Shown: positions 17,292 through 26,175 of the stretch, piece by piece
Position numbering within the stretch: the stretch's first letter is position 1
How the letters are laid out: each line of letters opens with the position of its first letter
DNA from: Actinomadura montaniterrae
GTDB lineage: Bacteria; Actinomycetota; Actinomycetes; Streptosporangiales; Streptosporangiaceae
Length of the DNA stretch: 43,675 bases
Reading direction: 5' to 3'
NCBI RefSeq assembly: GCF_008923365.1
Contig: NZ_WBMR01000012.1
Location: forward strand, 48,889-92,563
Notes under the pieces: generated by a model
The model's input: the letters and a program-made list of their open reading frames with translations, nothing else
What the model was told of the DNA's origin: nothing
The model's database searches: none
Made by a program: the position numbers and the translations under genes

Positions 17292-17759
17292 ATGCCCATG
17301 CTGATCGTGACGACTGATGGCGTTGCCGGGTACGAGATCCGCAGCGTGCTCGGCGAGGTCCTGGGGACGGCCGTCCAGACCGATCAGGCCGGGGTGCAGC
17401 CCGGGCATTCGGGGAGCAGCGCGACGTTCCGCGTGACGGGCGACCGGCCGGCCCTCGGGCTCGCCGCCGCGCGCCGCGAGGCGGTGGACCGGCTCGGCGA
17501 GGAGGCGCGCCGCAAGGGCGCGAACACGGTGGTCGGGATGCGGTTCGACACCGCGGCGCTGCCCGGCGGGGGCCACGAGGTGTGCGCCTACGGGACGGCC
17601 GTGTGGGCCGAGCCGGCGCAGCAGGCGCCGCATCCGCAGGCGTCGCAGCATCTGCAGCACTCCCAGCAGGGGCATCTGCCGCCGTACGGTGAGCCGCAGT
17701 CGGGCCCGCCGATGGTCGCGCGGAACCTGACGATGGGGATCAACGACCGCCCGCGCTGA
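17292..17759 (+). CDS. YbjQ/UPF0145 family protein
   Basis: A 155-residue protein (153 if ATG 17298 is used, which fits the family start MLIVTTDG better). Residues 3-105 form the YbjQ domain: VTTDGVAGYEIRSVLGEVLG, then REAVDRLGEEARRKGANTVVGMRF. It is a small alpha-beta homopentameric fold often labelled heavy-metal-binding without firm evidence. The C-terminal 50 residues are Gln/His/Pro-rich (HPQASQHLQHSQQGHLPPYG), a low-complexity tail absent from the minimal family. The function is not established. It stands alone, bounded upstream by the sigma terminator and downstream by the iron-controlled efeO promoter. Confidence 0.8.
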   Translation: MPMLIVTTDGVAGYEIRSVLGEVLGTAVQTDQAGVQPGHSGSSATFRVTGDRPALGLAAARREAVDRLGEEARRKGANTVVGMRFDTAALPGGGHEVCAYGTAVWAEPAQQAPHPQASQHLQHSQQGHLPPYGEPQSGPPMVARNLTMGINDRPR

Positions 17760-17801
17760 ACCCGCGGGACGCGTGGGATGCCTCACTGTCGCGGGGGCGA
17801 C

Positions 17802-17849
17802 TTGACGGGGTGAGGGCAGCCTTGGCTAATTTAGGTGAGCCTAACCATT
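17802..17849 (+). promoter_or_regulatory. efeO promoter with DtxR/IdeR-type iron box
   Basis: TTGACG (17802-17807) and GCTAAT (17825-17830) are spaced 17 bp. Immediately downstream, TTAGGTGAGCCTAACC (17831-17846) closely matches the actinobacterial iron-box consensus and contains the dyad TTAGG-tgag-CCTAA. Its position over the transcription start implies repression by an Fe(II)-loaded IdeR/DmdR regulator. Confidence 0.8.
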
Positions 17850-17866
17850 GCATCCTGGAGTCCCCC

Positions 17867-18994
17867 ATGCGTCCTGCCTCCGTGCTCGCCCTCAGCGGCG
17901 TGGCCGCCGTGTCGATGTCCCTCCTCTCGGCGTGCGGCGGTGACGGGAAGGCGGACGCGGCCGGCGCCGTCCCCGTGACGGCGTCCAAGGACAAGTGCGA
18001 GGTCGGCAAGACCGAGCTGCCCGCCGGGAAGAACTCGTTCAAGGTGTCCAACAAGGGCTCGGAGGTCAACGAGTTCGAGGTGCTCAGGCCGGACGGCAGC
18101 ATCCTCGCCGAGCGCGAGAACATCGGCCCCGGCACCAGCGTGAACTTCGTGGTGAACCTGCCGGAGGGCAAGTACAAGCTGCTGTGCAGCGCCGGGCAGA
18201 CCGGCAAGGGCCCGTCGCAGGAGGTCACGGTCACCGGCCGGAGCGGCGGCGCCGACCCGCGCCTCACCAGGGCCGCCACCGACTACAAGGCCTACGTGAT
18301 CGCCCAGCTCGACGACACGATCGCCCAGACCAAGCCGTTCGTGGCGGCGGTCAAGGCCGGCGACGTCGAGAAGGCGAAGAAGCTGTACGCGCCGTCCCGC
18401 GTCGGCTGGGAGTCGATCGAGTCCGTCGCGGAGAAGTTCAGCGACATCGACGGCAAGGTCGACACCCGCGAGGCCGACCTCAAGCCGGACGAGAAGAACG
18501 ACTGGTCCGGCTGGCACCTGCTGGAGAAGGCGCTGTTCAAGGACGGCTCCGTCAAGGGCAAGGAGAAGTACGGCGACCAGCTCCTCGCCGACCTCGAGAC
18601 GCTGAAGGGCCGCCTGCCGGGCCTCACCCTCGACCCCGTCAACGACATGGCCGCGGGCGCGAAGGGCCTGCTGGACGAGGTCGCCACCGGCAAGGTCACC
18701 GGTGAGGAGGAGACGTTCAGCCACACCGACCTCGTCGACTTCAAGGCCAACGTGGACGGCGCGAAGAAGGCGTACGACCTGCTCAAGCCGGTCGTCCAGG
18801 AGAAGGACGCGCAGCTCGCCAAGGACCTGGACGAGAACTTCGCCGCCGTCTACGCGCTGCTGAAGAAGCACGAGGAGGGCGACGGCTACGTCTCCTACGA
18901 CAAGGTCGGCAAGGACGACCGCAAGAAGCTCGCCGACGCGGTGAACGCGCTGGGCGAGCCGCTGTCCAAGCTCGCGGAGGTCGTGGCGAAATGA
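17867..18994 (+). CDS. efeO: EfeO-type iron uptake lipoprotein (cupredoxin + M75)
   Basis: A 375-residue lipoprotein from ATG 17867. The signal peptide ends in LLSAC with lipidated Cys23. A cupredoxin-like domain (about 40-125) precedes an imelysin/M75 domain (about 135-375) with the GWHLLEKAL motif (His217, Glu220), the HxxE site proposed to bind metal. In EfeUOB systems EfeO presents iron to the EfeU permease at the cell surface. The iron box directly upstream supports induction under iron limitation. GTG/ATG overlap with efeB (4 bp) shows an operon. No efeU is present on either side in this window. Confidence 0.92.
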   Translation: MRPASVLALSGVAAVSMSLLSACGGDGKADAAGAVPVTASKDKCEVGKTELPAGKNSFKVSNKGSEVNEFEVLRPDGSILAERENIGPGTSVNFVVNLPEGKYKLLCSAGQTGKGPSQEVTVTGRSGGADPRLTRAATDYKAYVIAQLDDTIAQTKPFVAAVKAGDVEKAKKLYAPSRVGWESIESVAEKFSDIDGKVDTREADLKPDEKNDWSGWHLLEKALFKDGSVKGKEKYGDQLLADLETLKGRLPGLTLDPVNDMAAGAKGLLDEVATGKVTGEEETFSHTDLVDFKANVDGAKKAYDLLKPVVQEKDAQLAKDLDENFAAVYALLKKHEEGDGYVSYDKVGKDDRKKLADAVNALGEPLSKLAEVVAK

Positions 18995-20265
18995 CGCAGT
19001 CCCGCCCGTCGGACACCGGTTCCCGCTCCCCGGACGCGCCGCGCGCCGGGATGTCCCGCCGCCGGATGCTCGGGTTCTCCGGCGCCAGCCTGCTGGTAGG
19101 CGCCGCGGCCGGGGCCGGCCTGGACCGGGTCGCGTCCGCCGACACCGGCGGCACCGACACGGCCGCCCCGGTCCCGTTCCACGGCCCCCACCAGGCGGGC
19201 ATCGCGACCCCCGTCCAGGACCGGCTGCACTTCGCCGCGTTCGACGTCACCACCGACGACCGCGGCAAGCTCGTCCAGATGCTCAAGGACTGGACGAAGG
19301 CCGCGGCCGACATGACCGCCGGGCGGGCGATCGGCGACGGCGCGATCCCGGAGGTCGCCGTCGCGCCGCCGGACGACACCGGCGAGGCCCTCGGCCTGCC
19401 CGCGTCCCGGCTGACGCTGACGATCGGGTTCGGCCCGACGCTGTTCGAGAAGGACGGCAAGGACCGGTTCGGGATCAAGGCGAGGCGCCCGGCGGCGCTG
19501 GTGGACCTGCCGCACTTCTCCGGCGAGAACCTCGACCCGGACCGCAGCGGCGGCGACATCTGCGTGCAGGCCTGCGCGGACGACCCGCAGGTGGCGGTGC
19601 ACGCCATCCGCAACCTCGCGCGGATCGGGATGGGCGTCGTCGGCGTCCGCTGGTCGCAGCTCGGGTTCGGCAAGACGTCCTCGACGACGCCGGACGCGCA
19701 GACGCCGCGGAACCTGTTCGGGTTCAAGGACGGCACGGACAACATCGGCGCGAACGACACGGCGCTGCTCGACAAGCACGTCTGGGCGGCCGGGGCCGAC
19801 GGCTCGGACTGGATGGCGGGCGGCTCCTACCTGGTGGCGCGCCGGATCCGGATGCACATCGAGATCTGGGACCGGACCTCCCTGCGCGAGCAGGAGGACG
19901 TCTTCGGGCGGAGCAAGTCCGAGGGCGCGCCGGTCGGGGAGAAGAAGGAGCGCGACAAGCCCGTCCTGGCGCGGATGAAGCCGGACGCGCACGTCCGGCT
20001 GGCGCATCCCGACTCCAACGGCGGCGCGCGGATCCTGCGGCGCGGCTACTCCTTCACCGACGGCTCGGACGGGCTGGGGCGGCTGGAGGCGGGCCTGTTC
20101 TTCATCGCGTTCCAGCGCGACCCGCGCACCGGCTTCATCAAGATCCAGGAGTCGCTGGCGTCGGACGCGATGAACGAGTACGTCCAGCACGTCGGATCGG
20201 GGATCTTCGCGTGCCCGCCCGGCGTGAAGGAGGGCGGCTACTGGGGCGAGACCCTGTTCGCGTAG
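18991..20265 (+). CDS. efeB: EfeB-type DyP peroxidase, Tat-exported
   Basis: A 424-residue dye-decolourising-type heme peroxidase. The N-terminus carries a twin-arginine signal, SRRRMLGFSG (22-31), followed by a hydrophobic stretch, so it folds with heme in the cytosol and is exported. The GFKDG motif with catalytic Asp247 and the C-terminal histidine region (DAHVRLAHP, likely axial ligand) are present. GLFFIAFQRDPRTGFIKIQ and the end EGGYWGETLFA are typical EfeB features. It is proposed to oxidise Fe(II) or porphyrin-linked substrates for uptake. It overlaps efeO by 4 bp and shares its iron-box promoter. Confidence 0.94.
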   Translation: MTQSRPSDTGSRSPDAPRAGMSRRRMLGFSGASLLVGAAAGAGLDRVASADTGGTDTAAPVPFHGPHQAGIATPVQDRLHFAAFDVTTDDRGKLVQMLKDWTKAAADMTAGRAIGDGAIPEVAVAPPDDTGEALGLPASRLTLTIGFGPTLFEKDGKDRFGIKARRPAALVDLPHFSGENLDPDRSGGDICVQACADDPQVAVHAIRNLARIGMGVVGVRWSQLGFGKTSSTTPDAQTPRNLFGFKDGTDNIGANDTALLDKHVWAAGADGSDWMAGGSYLVARRIRMHIEIWDRTSLREQEDVFGRSKSEGAPVGEKKERDKPVLARMKPDAHVRLAHPDSNGGARILRRGYSFTDGSDGLGRLEAGLFFIAFQRDPRTGFIKIQESLASDAMNEYVQHVGSGIFACPPGVKEGGYWGETLFA

Positions 20266-20293
20266 GGGCTCACCCAGTGCGTCGAGGGCTTCG

Positions 20294-20352
20294 CCCTAGG
20301 GTGCGCCTTGGTGTGCCCTAGGGGTCGCCGTGGGCGGCTCTCAGGAGCCGCC
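20294..20352. terminator. Convergent terminator region after efeB
   Basis: Two copies of the palindrome CCCTAGGG (20294-20301 and 20316-20323) are followed by a hairpin, GGCGGCTC (20333-20340) with GAGCCGCC (20345-20352). The hairpin loop includes the stop codon of the converging gene. It probably stops transcription from both sides. Confidence 0.55.
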
Positions 20353-21591
20353 TCCGGCGCGTTCGGAGCGGATGCGGGTGACCACGTCGCCCGCGGCGGT
20401 CTTGATGGACTCCAGTTCCTGGAGGTAGGCCCAGTAGTCCGGGTGCGCGCCGGTGAGCCGCTTCGGCGCGTGCTCCAGCCGTTCCACCAAGGCGTCCAGC
20501 GCGCGCGCATGGTGCGGGGCGGCGCCACCAGGCTGCGCCATGGCGAGCCGCTGCGCGTCCCGCACCGCGAACCGGGCGCTCTCGACGGGCTTCTCGGGGT
20601 CGGCGGCGACCGCCTCCAGCTCCGTCACCCGCCCGGTGACCTGCCCGGCGCGCCGGTCGGCGCCGTTCAGCTCGGTGCGCGCCGCCGTCAGCGCCTGCTG
20701 CGCCTGCTTCCACTCGGCGCGGCCGGCGAACGCCGCGGCCTCGTTCAGCCGCTCGCGCGCGCGCTCAACGCCCGCCTCGACGGCCTCCGGCGCGCCCCGC
20801 AGATCCTGCCAGCAGGCCTGCGAGTAGGCCCGCAGCAGCACCTTCATCGCCTCCCGGACGGGCCCGGCGCGGTTCGCCACGACGTCCACGCGGGTCCGGA
20901 CCGAGGCGAGCGCGTTGCGCACCTTCTCCGCCATCTTCGGCAGTTCCTCGGCGGCCAGCCGGGCGCTCTCGGCGATCACGCGCACCTCGTCGGCCTTGCG
21001 CATCGCCCCGTCCAGCCCGAGCCCGCCGAGCCCCTGCGAGCTCAGCAGCGCCAGGGCCTCCTTCGCGCGCGCCAGCTCCGCCTCCGGGTCGGCGGCGTCC
21101 ATCCCGGCCGCCCGCGCCGCCCGCACGGCGGAATCGGCGGCCGCGACGGCCTCCCGGGCGGCGGTGAGCCGCGGCGGGAGCTGGTCAAGGGCCGCCTCCA
21201 GCTGCGCCATCCGCGGCGCGAGCCGCTCGGCGAACCCGTTCAGGTTCCGGGTGATCTGCTGCAGCCGCTCCGTGGACGCCAGGAACGCGCGGCGCGCCGC
21301 GTCGAACTCGGCGGGCGACCGGTCCCGGTCGTCGAGGTCGTGCGCGTCCAGCACGGAGATGTAGGCCACGGAGGCCGCGTCCGCGGCCTCCGAGAGCCCC
21401 GCGAACTCCCGCCGGACCGGCGCGGCGGCGGCCGCGTCCAGATCCTCGAAGACGGTGACGCGCCCGTCGAGGAACTTCTGCGCCTGGTCCATGTCGTAGA
21501 AGGCGGTGGCGGCCGCCTCGCGCGCCTGGATCGCCGCGTCGGCGGCCTGACCGCCCCTGCCGCGCCGCCGCTGGTCGCCCGGTCCCCGCAA
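20341..21591 (-). CDS. Coiled-coil protein of the Ter locus, unknown function
   Basis: A 416-residue protein with no recognised enzymatic domain. It is Ala/Glu/Arg-rich with long predicted helices and heptad-like runs (AQLEAALDQLPPRLTAAREA; ERARERLNEAAAFAGRAEWK), no signal peptide and no membrane segment, so it is a cytosolic coiled-coil protein. The start is TTG 21591, preceded by GGGAGG at suitable distance; no better ATG lies nearby. It diverges from the first terD gene across 157 bp, so it is likely part of the same stress locus. A membrane-surface or scaffold role with TerD/TerC is inference only. Confidence 0.7.
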   Translation of the reverse strand: MRGPGDQRRRGRGGQAADAAIQAREAAATAFYDMDQAQKFLDGRVTVFEDLDAAAAAPVRREFAGLSEAADAASVAYISVLDAHDLDDRDRSPAEFDAARRAFLASTERLQQITRNLNGFAERLAPRMAQLEAALDQLPPRLTAAREAVAAADSAVRAARAAGMDAADPEAELARAKEALALLSSQGLGGLGLDGAMRKADEVRVIAESARLAAEELPKMAEKVRNALASVRTRVDVVANRAGPVREAMKVLLRAYSQACWQDLRGAPEAVEAGVERARERLNEAAAFAGRAEWKQAQQALTAARTELNGADRRAGQVTGRVTELEAVAADPEKPVESARFAVRDAQRLAMAQPGGAAPHHARALDALVERLEHAPKRLTGAHPDYWAYLQELESIKTAAGDVVTRIRSERAGGGS

Positions 21592-21748
21592 CGCCGCCTC
21601 CCTTCGTCCTCAACGCCCAGTCTCGCGCAGTCCCGGGCTTCTCGCGTAATGCGTCCACAACGGATGGAACGGATAGCATCGCTGCTGCGTCGATATAGCG
21701 AGACGCCTGCCCGGCGTCCGGTACGTCATGCGATCTTGGAGGAACGCC

Positions 21749-22324
21749 GTGGGAGTCAGCCTCAGCAAGGGCGGCAACGTCTCGCTCACCAAGCAGGCCC
21801 CCGGCCTGTCGGCGGTGACGGTGGGGCTCGGCTGGGACCTGCGCACCACGACGGGCACCGACTTCGACCTCGACGCCTCCGCGCTGGTGCTGGACGCCTC
21901 CGGCAAGATCCTCACCGACCAGCACTTCGTCTTCTTCAACAACCTGCGGACCCCCGACGGCGGCGTCGAGCACACCGGCGACAACACCACCGGCGCGGGC
22001 GAGGGCGACGACGAGCAGATCAACGTGAACTTCGGCGCGATGCCCGCGGAGGCCGAGCGGGTCGCGTTCGCCGTGTCGATCTACGACGCCGACAGCCGCG
22101 GCCAGAACTTCGGGCAGGTCCGCAACGCCTACATCCGGGTGCTCAACCAGGGCGACCGGTCCGAGATGGCCCGCTACGACCTCACCGAGGACGCGTCCAT
22201 GGAGACCGCGATGGTCTTCGGCGAGCTGTACCGCAACGGGTCCGACTGGAAGTTCCGCGCGGTCGGCCAGGGCTACGCCTCCGGGCTGGCGGGCATCGCG
22301 ATGGACTTCGGCGTCAACATCTGA
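21749..22324 (+). CDS. terD: TerD family calcium-binding stress protein (copy 1)
   Basis: A 191-residue TerD-domain protein from GTG 21749 with a good Shine-Dalgarno (GGAGG, 21738-21742). It begins [20 protein letters not shown] and has both calcium-site elements: [12 protein letters not shown] and [13 protein letters not shown]. The C-terminus [17 protein letters not shown] is highly conserved in actinobacterial TerD. Family members confer resistance to tellurite, phage and other stresses, probably at the inner face of the membrane with TerC. It is very similar to copy 2, which starts 35 bp downstream, so the pair arose by tandem duplication. Confidence 0.93.
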   Translation: MGVSLSKGGNVSLTKQAPGLSAVTVGLGWDLRTTTGTDFDLDASALVLDASGKILTDQHFVFFNNLRTPDGGVEHTGDNTTGAGEGDDEQINVNFGAMPAEAERVAFAVSIYDADSRGQNFGQVRNAYIRVLNQGDRSEMARYDLTEDASMETAMVFGELYRNGSDWKFRAVGQGYASGLAGIAMDFGVNI

Positions 22325-22358
22325 ACGACCTCTACCCCGGGAAGGGAGTGGCCCGAAC

Positions 22359-22937
22359 ATGGGAGTCTCACTCGCCAAGGGCGGCAACGTCTCGCTGACG
22401 AAGGCCGCGCCCAATCTGTCCGCCGTCACCGTGGGCCTCGGCTGGGACGTGCGCGCCACCACCGGCGCCGACTTCGACCTGGACGCCTCCGCGCTGATGC
22501 TCGGCCCGTCCGGCAAGGTGATCTCCGACCAGCACTTCGTGTTCTTCAACAACCTGAAGAGCCCGGACGGCTCCGTCGAGCACACCGGCGACAACCTGAC
22601 CGGCGAGGGGGAGGGCGACGACGAGTCGATCAACGTCGACCTGACCGGCGTGCCGCAGGACTGCGACCGGATCGTCTTCCCGGTGTCGATCTACGACGCC
22701 GACAACCGGCAGCAGAACTTCGGGCAGGTCCGCAACGCCTTCATCCGGATCGTCAACCGGACCGACGGCAGCGAGCTCGCCCGCTTCGACCTGACCGAGG
22801 ACGCCTCCACCGAGACCGCCATGGTCTTCGGTGAGCTGTACCGGCACGGCGCCGAGTGGAAGTTCCGGGCGGTCGGCCAGGGCTACGCCTCGGGCCTCGC
22901 CGGCATCGCCATGGACTTCGGCGTCAACGTCGGCTGA
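22359..22937 (+). CDS. terD: TerD family calcium-binding stress protein (copy 2)
   Basis: A 192-residue paralogue of the preceding gene with the same architecture: [32 protein letters not shown] and [13 protein letters not shown], ending in [18 protein letters not shown]. Differences are scattered conservative changes, so both copies are likely functional. It is spaced 34 bp from copy 1 with its own ribosome-binding site (GGGAAGGGAG). A hairpin follows it (22957-22981), which may dampen transcription into terC. Confidence 0.93.
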   Translation: MGVSLAKGGNVSLTKAAPNLSAVTVGLGWDVRATTGADFDLDASALMLGPSGKVISDQHFVFFNNLKSPDGSVEHTGDNLTGEGEGDDESINVDLTGVPQDCDRIVFPVSIYDADNRQQNFGQVRNAFIRIVNRTDGSELARFDLTEDASTETAMVFGELYRHGAEWKFRAVGQGYASGLAGIAMDFGVNVG

Positions 22938-22956
22938 CGGCCGCCGCCGCCCCGCA

Positions 22957-22981
22957 GGACGGCCGGCCGGTCCGGCCGTCC
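22957..22981 (+). terminator. Hairpin between terD and terC (attenuator or terminator)
   Basis: A 10-bp stem, GGACGGCCGG (22957-22966) with CCGGCCGTCC (22972-22981), lies in the 63-bp gap 20 bp before terC. It may cause partial termination, giving more TerD than TerC. Confidence 0.5.
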
Positions 22982-23000
22982 CTCTCAGAGAAATACGCGC

Positions 23001-24125
23001 ATGATTCTTCGCACCTTCGGTTGGGCCTTCGGCATCACCGTCCTCGGCCTTCTGGTCGCCGCCCTGTACGACGGGGGGACCGGGCTCGCCCTGGTCGCGG
23101 TCCTCGCCGTGCTGGAAATCTCGCTGTCGTTCGACAACGCCGTGGTCAACGCCAAGGTGCTGGACCGGATGAGCCCGTTCTGGCAGAAGATCTTCCTGAC
23201 CGTCGGCATCGCCATCGCGGTGTTCGGCATGCGGCTGGTCTTCCCGCTGCTGATCGTCGGCATCACCGCCAAGCTGAACCCCTTCGAGGCGTTCGACCTG
23301 GCGCTGAACGACCCGCACAAGTACCACCACCTGATGAACGACGCGTATCCGATGATCGCGGCGTTCGGCGGGATGTTCCTGCTGATGCTGTTCCTGGACT
23401 TCGTGTTCGAGGAGCGGGCCGACAAGTGGCTGCCGTGGCTGGAGGCGCCGCTGGCGCGGATCGGCAAGCTCGACCAGCTGTCGGTCGTCGTCGCGGGCGG
23501 CGCGCTGGCGTTCACCGCCGGGCTGTTCGCCGACGACCCCGGCCAGGTCATGATCGCCGGCGTGCTGGGCATGGTCACCTACATCCTGGTGAACGGGCTC
23601 GGCGAGCTGTTCTCCGAGGCGACCGAGGACGAGGACGACGAGGACGGCGACGGCGCCGCCGAGCCCGCCGCGGAGCGGGCCCCGGCGAGGTCCGGGCCGA
23701 GCTCGCTGGCCCTCGCCACCGGCAAGGCCGGGTTCTTCCTGTTCCTCTACCTGGAGGTGCTGGACGCCTCGTTCAGCTTCGACGGCGTGATCGGCGCGTT
23801 CGCGATCAGCACCGACCCGATCATCATCGCGCTGGGCCTCGGCATCGGCGCCATGTACATCCGGTCGCTGACGGTGTTCCTCGTCCGCAAGGGCACCCTG
23901 CACGAGTACGTCTACCTGGAGCACGGCGCCCACTGGGCGATCGGCGCGCTCGCCGTCTGCATGCTGGTCAGCATCGGCCGGCACGTCCCCGAGTGGCTCA
24001 CCGGCGGGGTCGGCGCGGGCCTGATCATCGCCGCGTTCATCAGCTCCGTGGTGCGGAACCGGGCCGACGGCGGCCCGCCCGCCGCGGCGGGCGACGACAA
24101 GCCCCTGCACTCCAGCAAGGTCTGA
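23001..24125 (+). CDS. TerC/DUF475 family integral membrane protein
   Basis: A 374-residue membrane protein with about eight hydrophobic segments. Two inverted-topology copies of the TerC signature are visible: LEISLSFDNAV (about 38-48) and LEVLDASFSFDGVI (about 249-262), whose acidic residues lie within the membrane and are proposed to bind or move metal ions. An acidic cytosolic loop (TEDEDDEDGDG, about 208-218) separates the halves. It belongs to the DUF475 branch usually found beside terD in actinobacteria. It is flanked by terD genes on both sides, so TerD-TerC membrane complexes are likely. Confidence 0.9.
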   Translation: MILRTFGWAFGITVLGLLVAALYDGGTGLALVAVLAVLEISLSFDNAVVNAKVLDRMSPFWQKIFLTVGIAIAVFGMRLVFPLLIVGITAKLNPFEAFDLALNDPHKYHHLMNDAYPMIAAFGGMFLLMLFLDFVFEERADKWLPWLEAPLARIGKLDQLSVVVAGGALAFTAGLFADDPGQVMIAGVLGMVTYILVNGLGELFSEATEDEDDEDGDGAAEPAAERAPARSGPSSLALATGKAGFFLFLYLEVLDASFSFDGVIGAFAISTDPIIIALGLGIGAMYIRSLTVFLVRKGTLHEYVYLEHGAHWAIGALAVCMLVSIGRHVPEWLTGGVGAGLIIAAFISSVVRNRADGGPPAAAGDDKPLHSSKV

Positions 24126-24147
24126 CCCGGCCGTACCCCGGCCGGGT
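24125..24147 (+). terminator. Hairpin after terC
   Basis: ACCCGGCC (24125-24132) pairs with GGCCGGGT (24140-24147), starting on the last base of the terC stop codon. The rest of the 166-bp gap before the next terD holds C-rich CCGTCCGCACC-like repeats and the AAGGAG ribosome-binding site. Confidence 0.5.
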
Positions 24148-24291
24148 CCCGATGGGGCGGTGCACCTTCGCGCGGTGCGCCGTCCGCCCCGCGTACCGTC
24201 CGCACCCGACACCCCACCCCGCTTCGTACCTTCCGTATCCGCACCGTCCGCACCCCGCGACGACCGATCATCAGCACCGAAGGAGCCGACG

Positions 24292-24870
24292 ATGACGATT
24301 TCGCTGCAGAAGGGGCAGAAGGTCTCGCTGGCCAAGCCCGGCGGCGGCACCCTCACCCGGGTCAGGATGGGCCTCGGCTGGGACGCCGTCGCGAAGAAGG
24401 GGCTGTTCGGCAAGGGCAAGGCCCAGTCGATCGACCTGGACGCGTCCTGCCTGCTGTTCGACGCCGGCGGCAACCTCGCCGACTCGGTGTGGTTCCGGCA
24501 GCTGCGCAGCAAGGACGGGTCCGTCCAGCACACCGGCGACAACCTGACCGGCGCGGGCGAGGGCGACGACGAGGTCATCAACGTCGACCTGCAGAGCGTC
24601 CCGGCCAACGTCGTCCAGCTGGTGTTCACCGTGAACTCCTTCACCGGGCAGGACTTCTCGCAGATCGAGAACGCGTTCTGCCGGCTGGTGGACGAGGCCA
24701 CCGGGCAGGAGATCGCCCGCTACGACCTCAGCGGCGCCGGGCAGCACAACGCGCAGATCATGGCGAAGGTGTCGCGGGACGGCGACGGCTGGTCGATGAC
24801 CGCGATCGGCGCGACGGCGTCGGGCCGCACCTTCCAGCACCTGCTGCCGGCCGTGTCGGCTCATCTGTGA
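24292..24870 (+). CDS. TerD-domain protein, divergent (TerZ/TerX-like)
   Basis: A 192-residue TerD-fold protein that differs clearly from the two upstream copies. It starts TISLQKGQKVSLAKPGGGTL, has an insertion KKGLFGKGKAQ before the first calcium element IDLDASCLLFD, and keeps the second element [13 protein letters not shown]. The C-terminus (GWSMTAIGATASGRTFQHLL) is of the TerZ/TerX subtype. The ribosome-binding site AAGGAG precedes ATG 24292. It is likely a partner of the biosynthetic module that follows after a short repeat-containing gap. Confidence 0.9.
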   Translation: MTISLQKGQKVSLAKPGGGTLTRVRMGLGWDAVAKKGLFGKGKAQSIDLDASCLLFDAGGNLADSVWFRQLRSKDGSVQHTGDNLTGAGEGDDEVINVDLQSVPANVVQLVFTVNSFTGQDFSQIENAFCRLVDEATGQEIARYDLSGAGQHNAQIMAKVSRDGDGWSMTAIGATASGRTFQHLLPAVSAHL

Positions 24871-24878
24871 CCCGGCGG

Positions 24879-24932
24879 GCGGCTGTGGTCTGCGAGGCGG
24901 CTGTGGTCGGCGAGGCGGCTGTGATCGGCAAG
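24879..24932. repeat. Three 18-bp tandem repeats
   Basis: Units of GCGGCTGTGGTCNGCGAG-type sequence repeat at 24879-24896, 24897-24914 and 24915-24932, with a partial fourth. They fill the gap between the TerZ-like gene and the HpcH gene. Confidence 0.8.
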
Positions 24933-24960
24933 GCGATGCTCGGCGCGATGTGGGACGCGT

Positions 24961-26175
24961 ATGCGGCACTTCGACCATATTGACACCGCCTACCGGAAGC
25001 ACCTGTTCTACCGGCACCCCCGCCCGTTCCGCCGGCACGACGACCCGGCGGTGCTGGCGGTGGCGCTCGGCGCGACCCTGTACTGCCCGGCGACGCGTCC
25101 CGCGCTCGCGGCCGACATCGAGAAGGCGGCGCGGCGCGGCGTCATGAGCATGGTCGTGTGCCTGGAGGACGCGATCGGCGACGACGAGGTGCCGGAGGCG
25201 GAGGACAACCTGGTCGCCCAGCTGCGCGACCTGCACGCCCGCGGCGCGGACGAGCCGGGCGAACCGGACGGCGGCCGGCGCGCCGCGGGGGAGCGGTCCA
25301 TCGGCGGCGTGCCGCTGCTGTTCGTCCGGGTCCGCGAGCCCCGGCAGATCGGCGCCATCGCCGCCCGGCTGGGGCCCGCGGCCGGGCTGGTCAGCGGGTT
25401 CGTGCTGCCGAAGTTCACGGCGGCGTCCGGTGGAGCGTTCCTCGACGCGCTGGAGGACGCGGCGGCCCGCACCGGGCTGCCGCTGCTGGCGATGCCGGTG
25501 CTGGAGAGCCCGGAGACGGTGCACAGCGAGAGCCGGACCGAGATGCTGCACGAGGTGGCGCGGCTGCTCGCCAAGCACCGCGACCGGGTCCTCGCGGTGC
25601 GGATCGGCGCGACCGACATGTCGGCGGCGTACGGGCTGCGCCGCCCGCCCGACCTGACCATCTACGACATCCGGCCGGTCGCCGCGGCGATCACCGACAT
25701 CGTCAACGTGCTCGGCCGCGCGGACGGCAGCGGCTTCGTCGTGACGGGCCCGGTCTGGGAGTACTTCTCGGCGGGCGAGCGGATGTTCAAGCCGCAGTTG
25801 CGGCAGTCGCCGTTCGAGGCGCAGCGGGCCGCGCCGCTGCGGCAGCGGCTCATCACCTCCGACCTGGACGGGCTGATCCGCGAGGTGCACCTGGACAAGG
25901 CCAACGGCCTGACCGGCAAGACCGTGATCCACCCGACCCATGTGGCGGCCGTGCATGCCCTGTCGGTCGTCACGCATGAGGAGTACTGCGACGCCGCCGA
26001 CATCCTCGGGTACGCGGGCGGCGGCGCGATGGCCAGCTCGTACGCGAACAAGATGAACGAGGCGAAGCCGCATCGCGCCTGGGCGGAACGGCTGATGCTG
26101 CGCGCGCGCGTGTTCGGGGTCGCGGCGCGGGACGTGACGTTCGTCGAGCTTCTGGAAGCGGCGGACAGCCGATGA
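24961..26175 (+). CDS. HpcH/HpaI aldolase/citrate-lyase-like enzyme of Ter module
   Basis: A 404-residue TIM-barrel enzyme related to CitE/HpcH. Metal- and substrate-binding motifs include VVCLEDAIGDDEV (about 63-75), the conserved Arg in FVRVREP, and MPVLESPETV (about 178-187). In Ter loci this type of enzyme is part of a predicted pathway that makes a nucleoside-like metabolite together with PRTases and a HAD phosphatase. ATG 24961 is the only plausible start. The stop overlaps the next gene by 4 bp, opening a four-gene coupled operon. The chemistry is inferred from family context. Confidence 0.88.
   Translation: MRHFDHIDTAYRKHLFYRHPRPFRRHDDPAVLAVALGATLYCPATRPALAADIEKAARRGVMSMVVCLEDAIGDDEVPEAEDNLVAQLRDLHARGADEPGEPDGGRRAAGERSIGGVPLLFVRVREPRQIGAIAARLGPAAGLVSGFVLPKFTAASGGAFLDALEDAAARTGLPLLAMPVLESPETVHSESRTEMLHEVARLLAKHRDRVLAVRIGATDMSAAYGLRRPPDLTIYDIRPVAAAITDIVNVLGRADGSGFVVTGPVWEYFSAGERMFKPQLRQSPFEAQRAAPLRQRLITSDLDGLIREVHLDKANGLTGKTVIHPTHVAAVHALSVVTHEEYCDAADILGYAGGGAMASSYANKMNEAKPHRAWAERLMLRARVFGVAARDVTFVELLEAADSR

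Noticed and set aside
22368..24701. 777-codon minus-strand open frame across the ter genes
   Set aside because: It is antisense to three well-supported Ter genes and has low-complexity composition without domain motifs.
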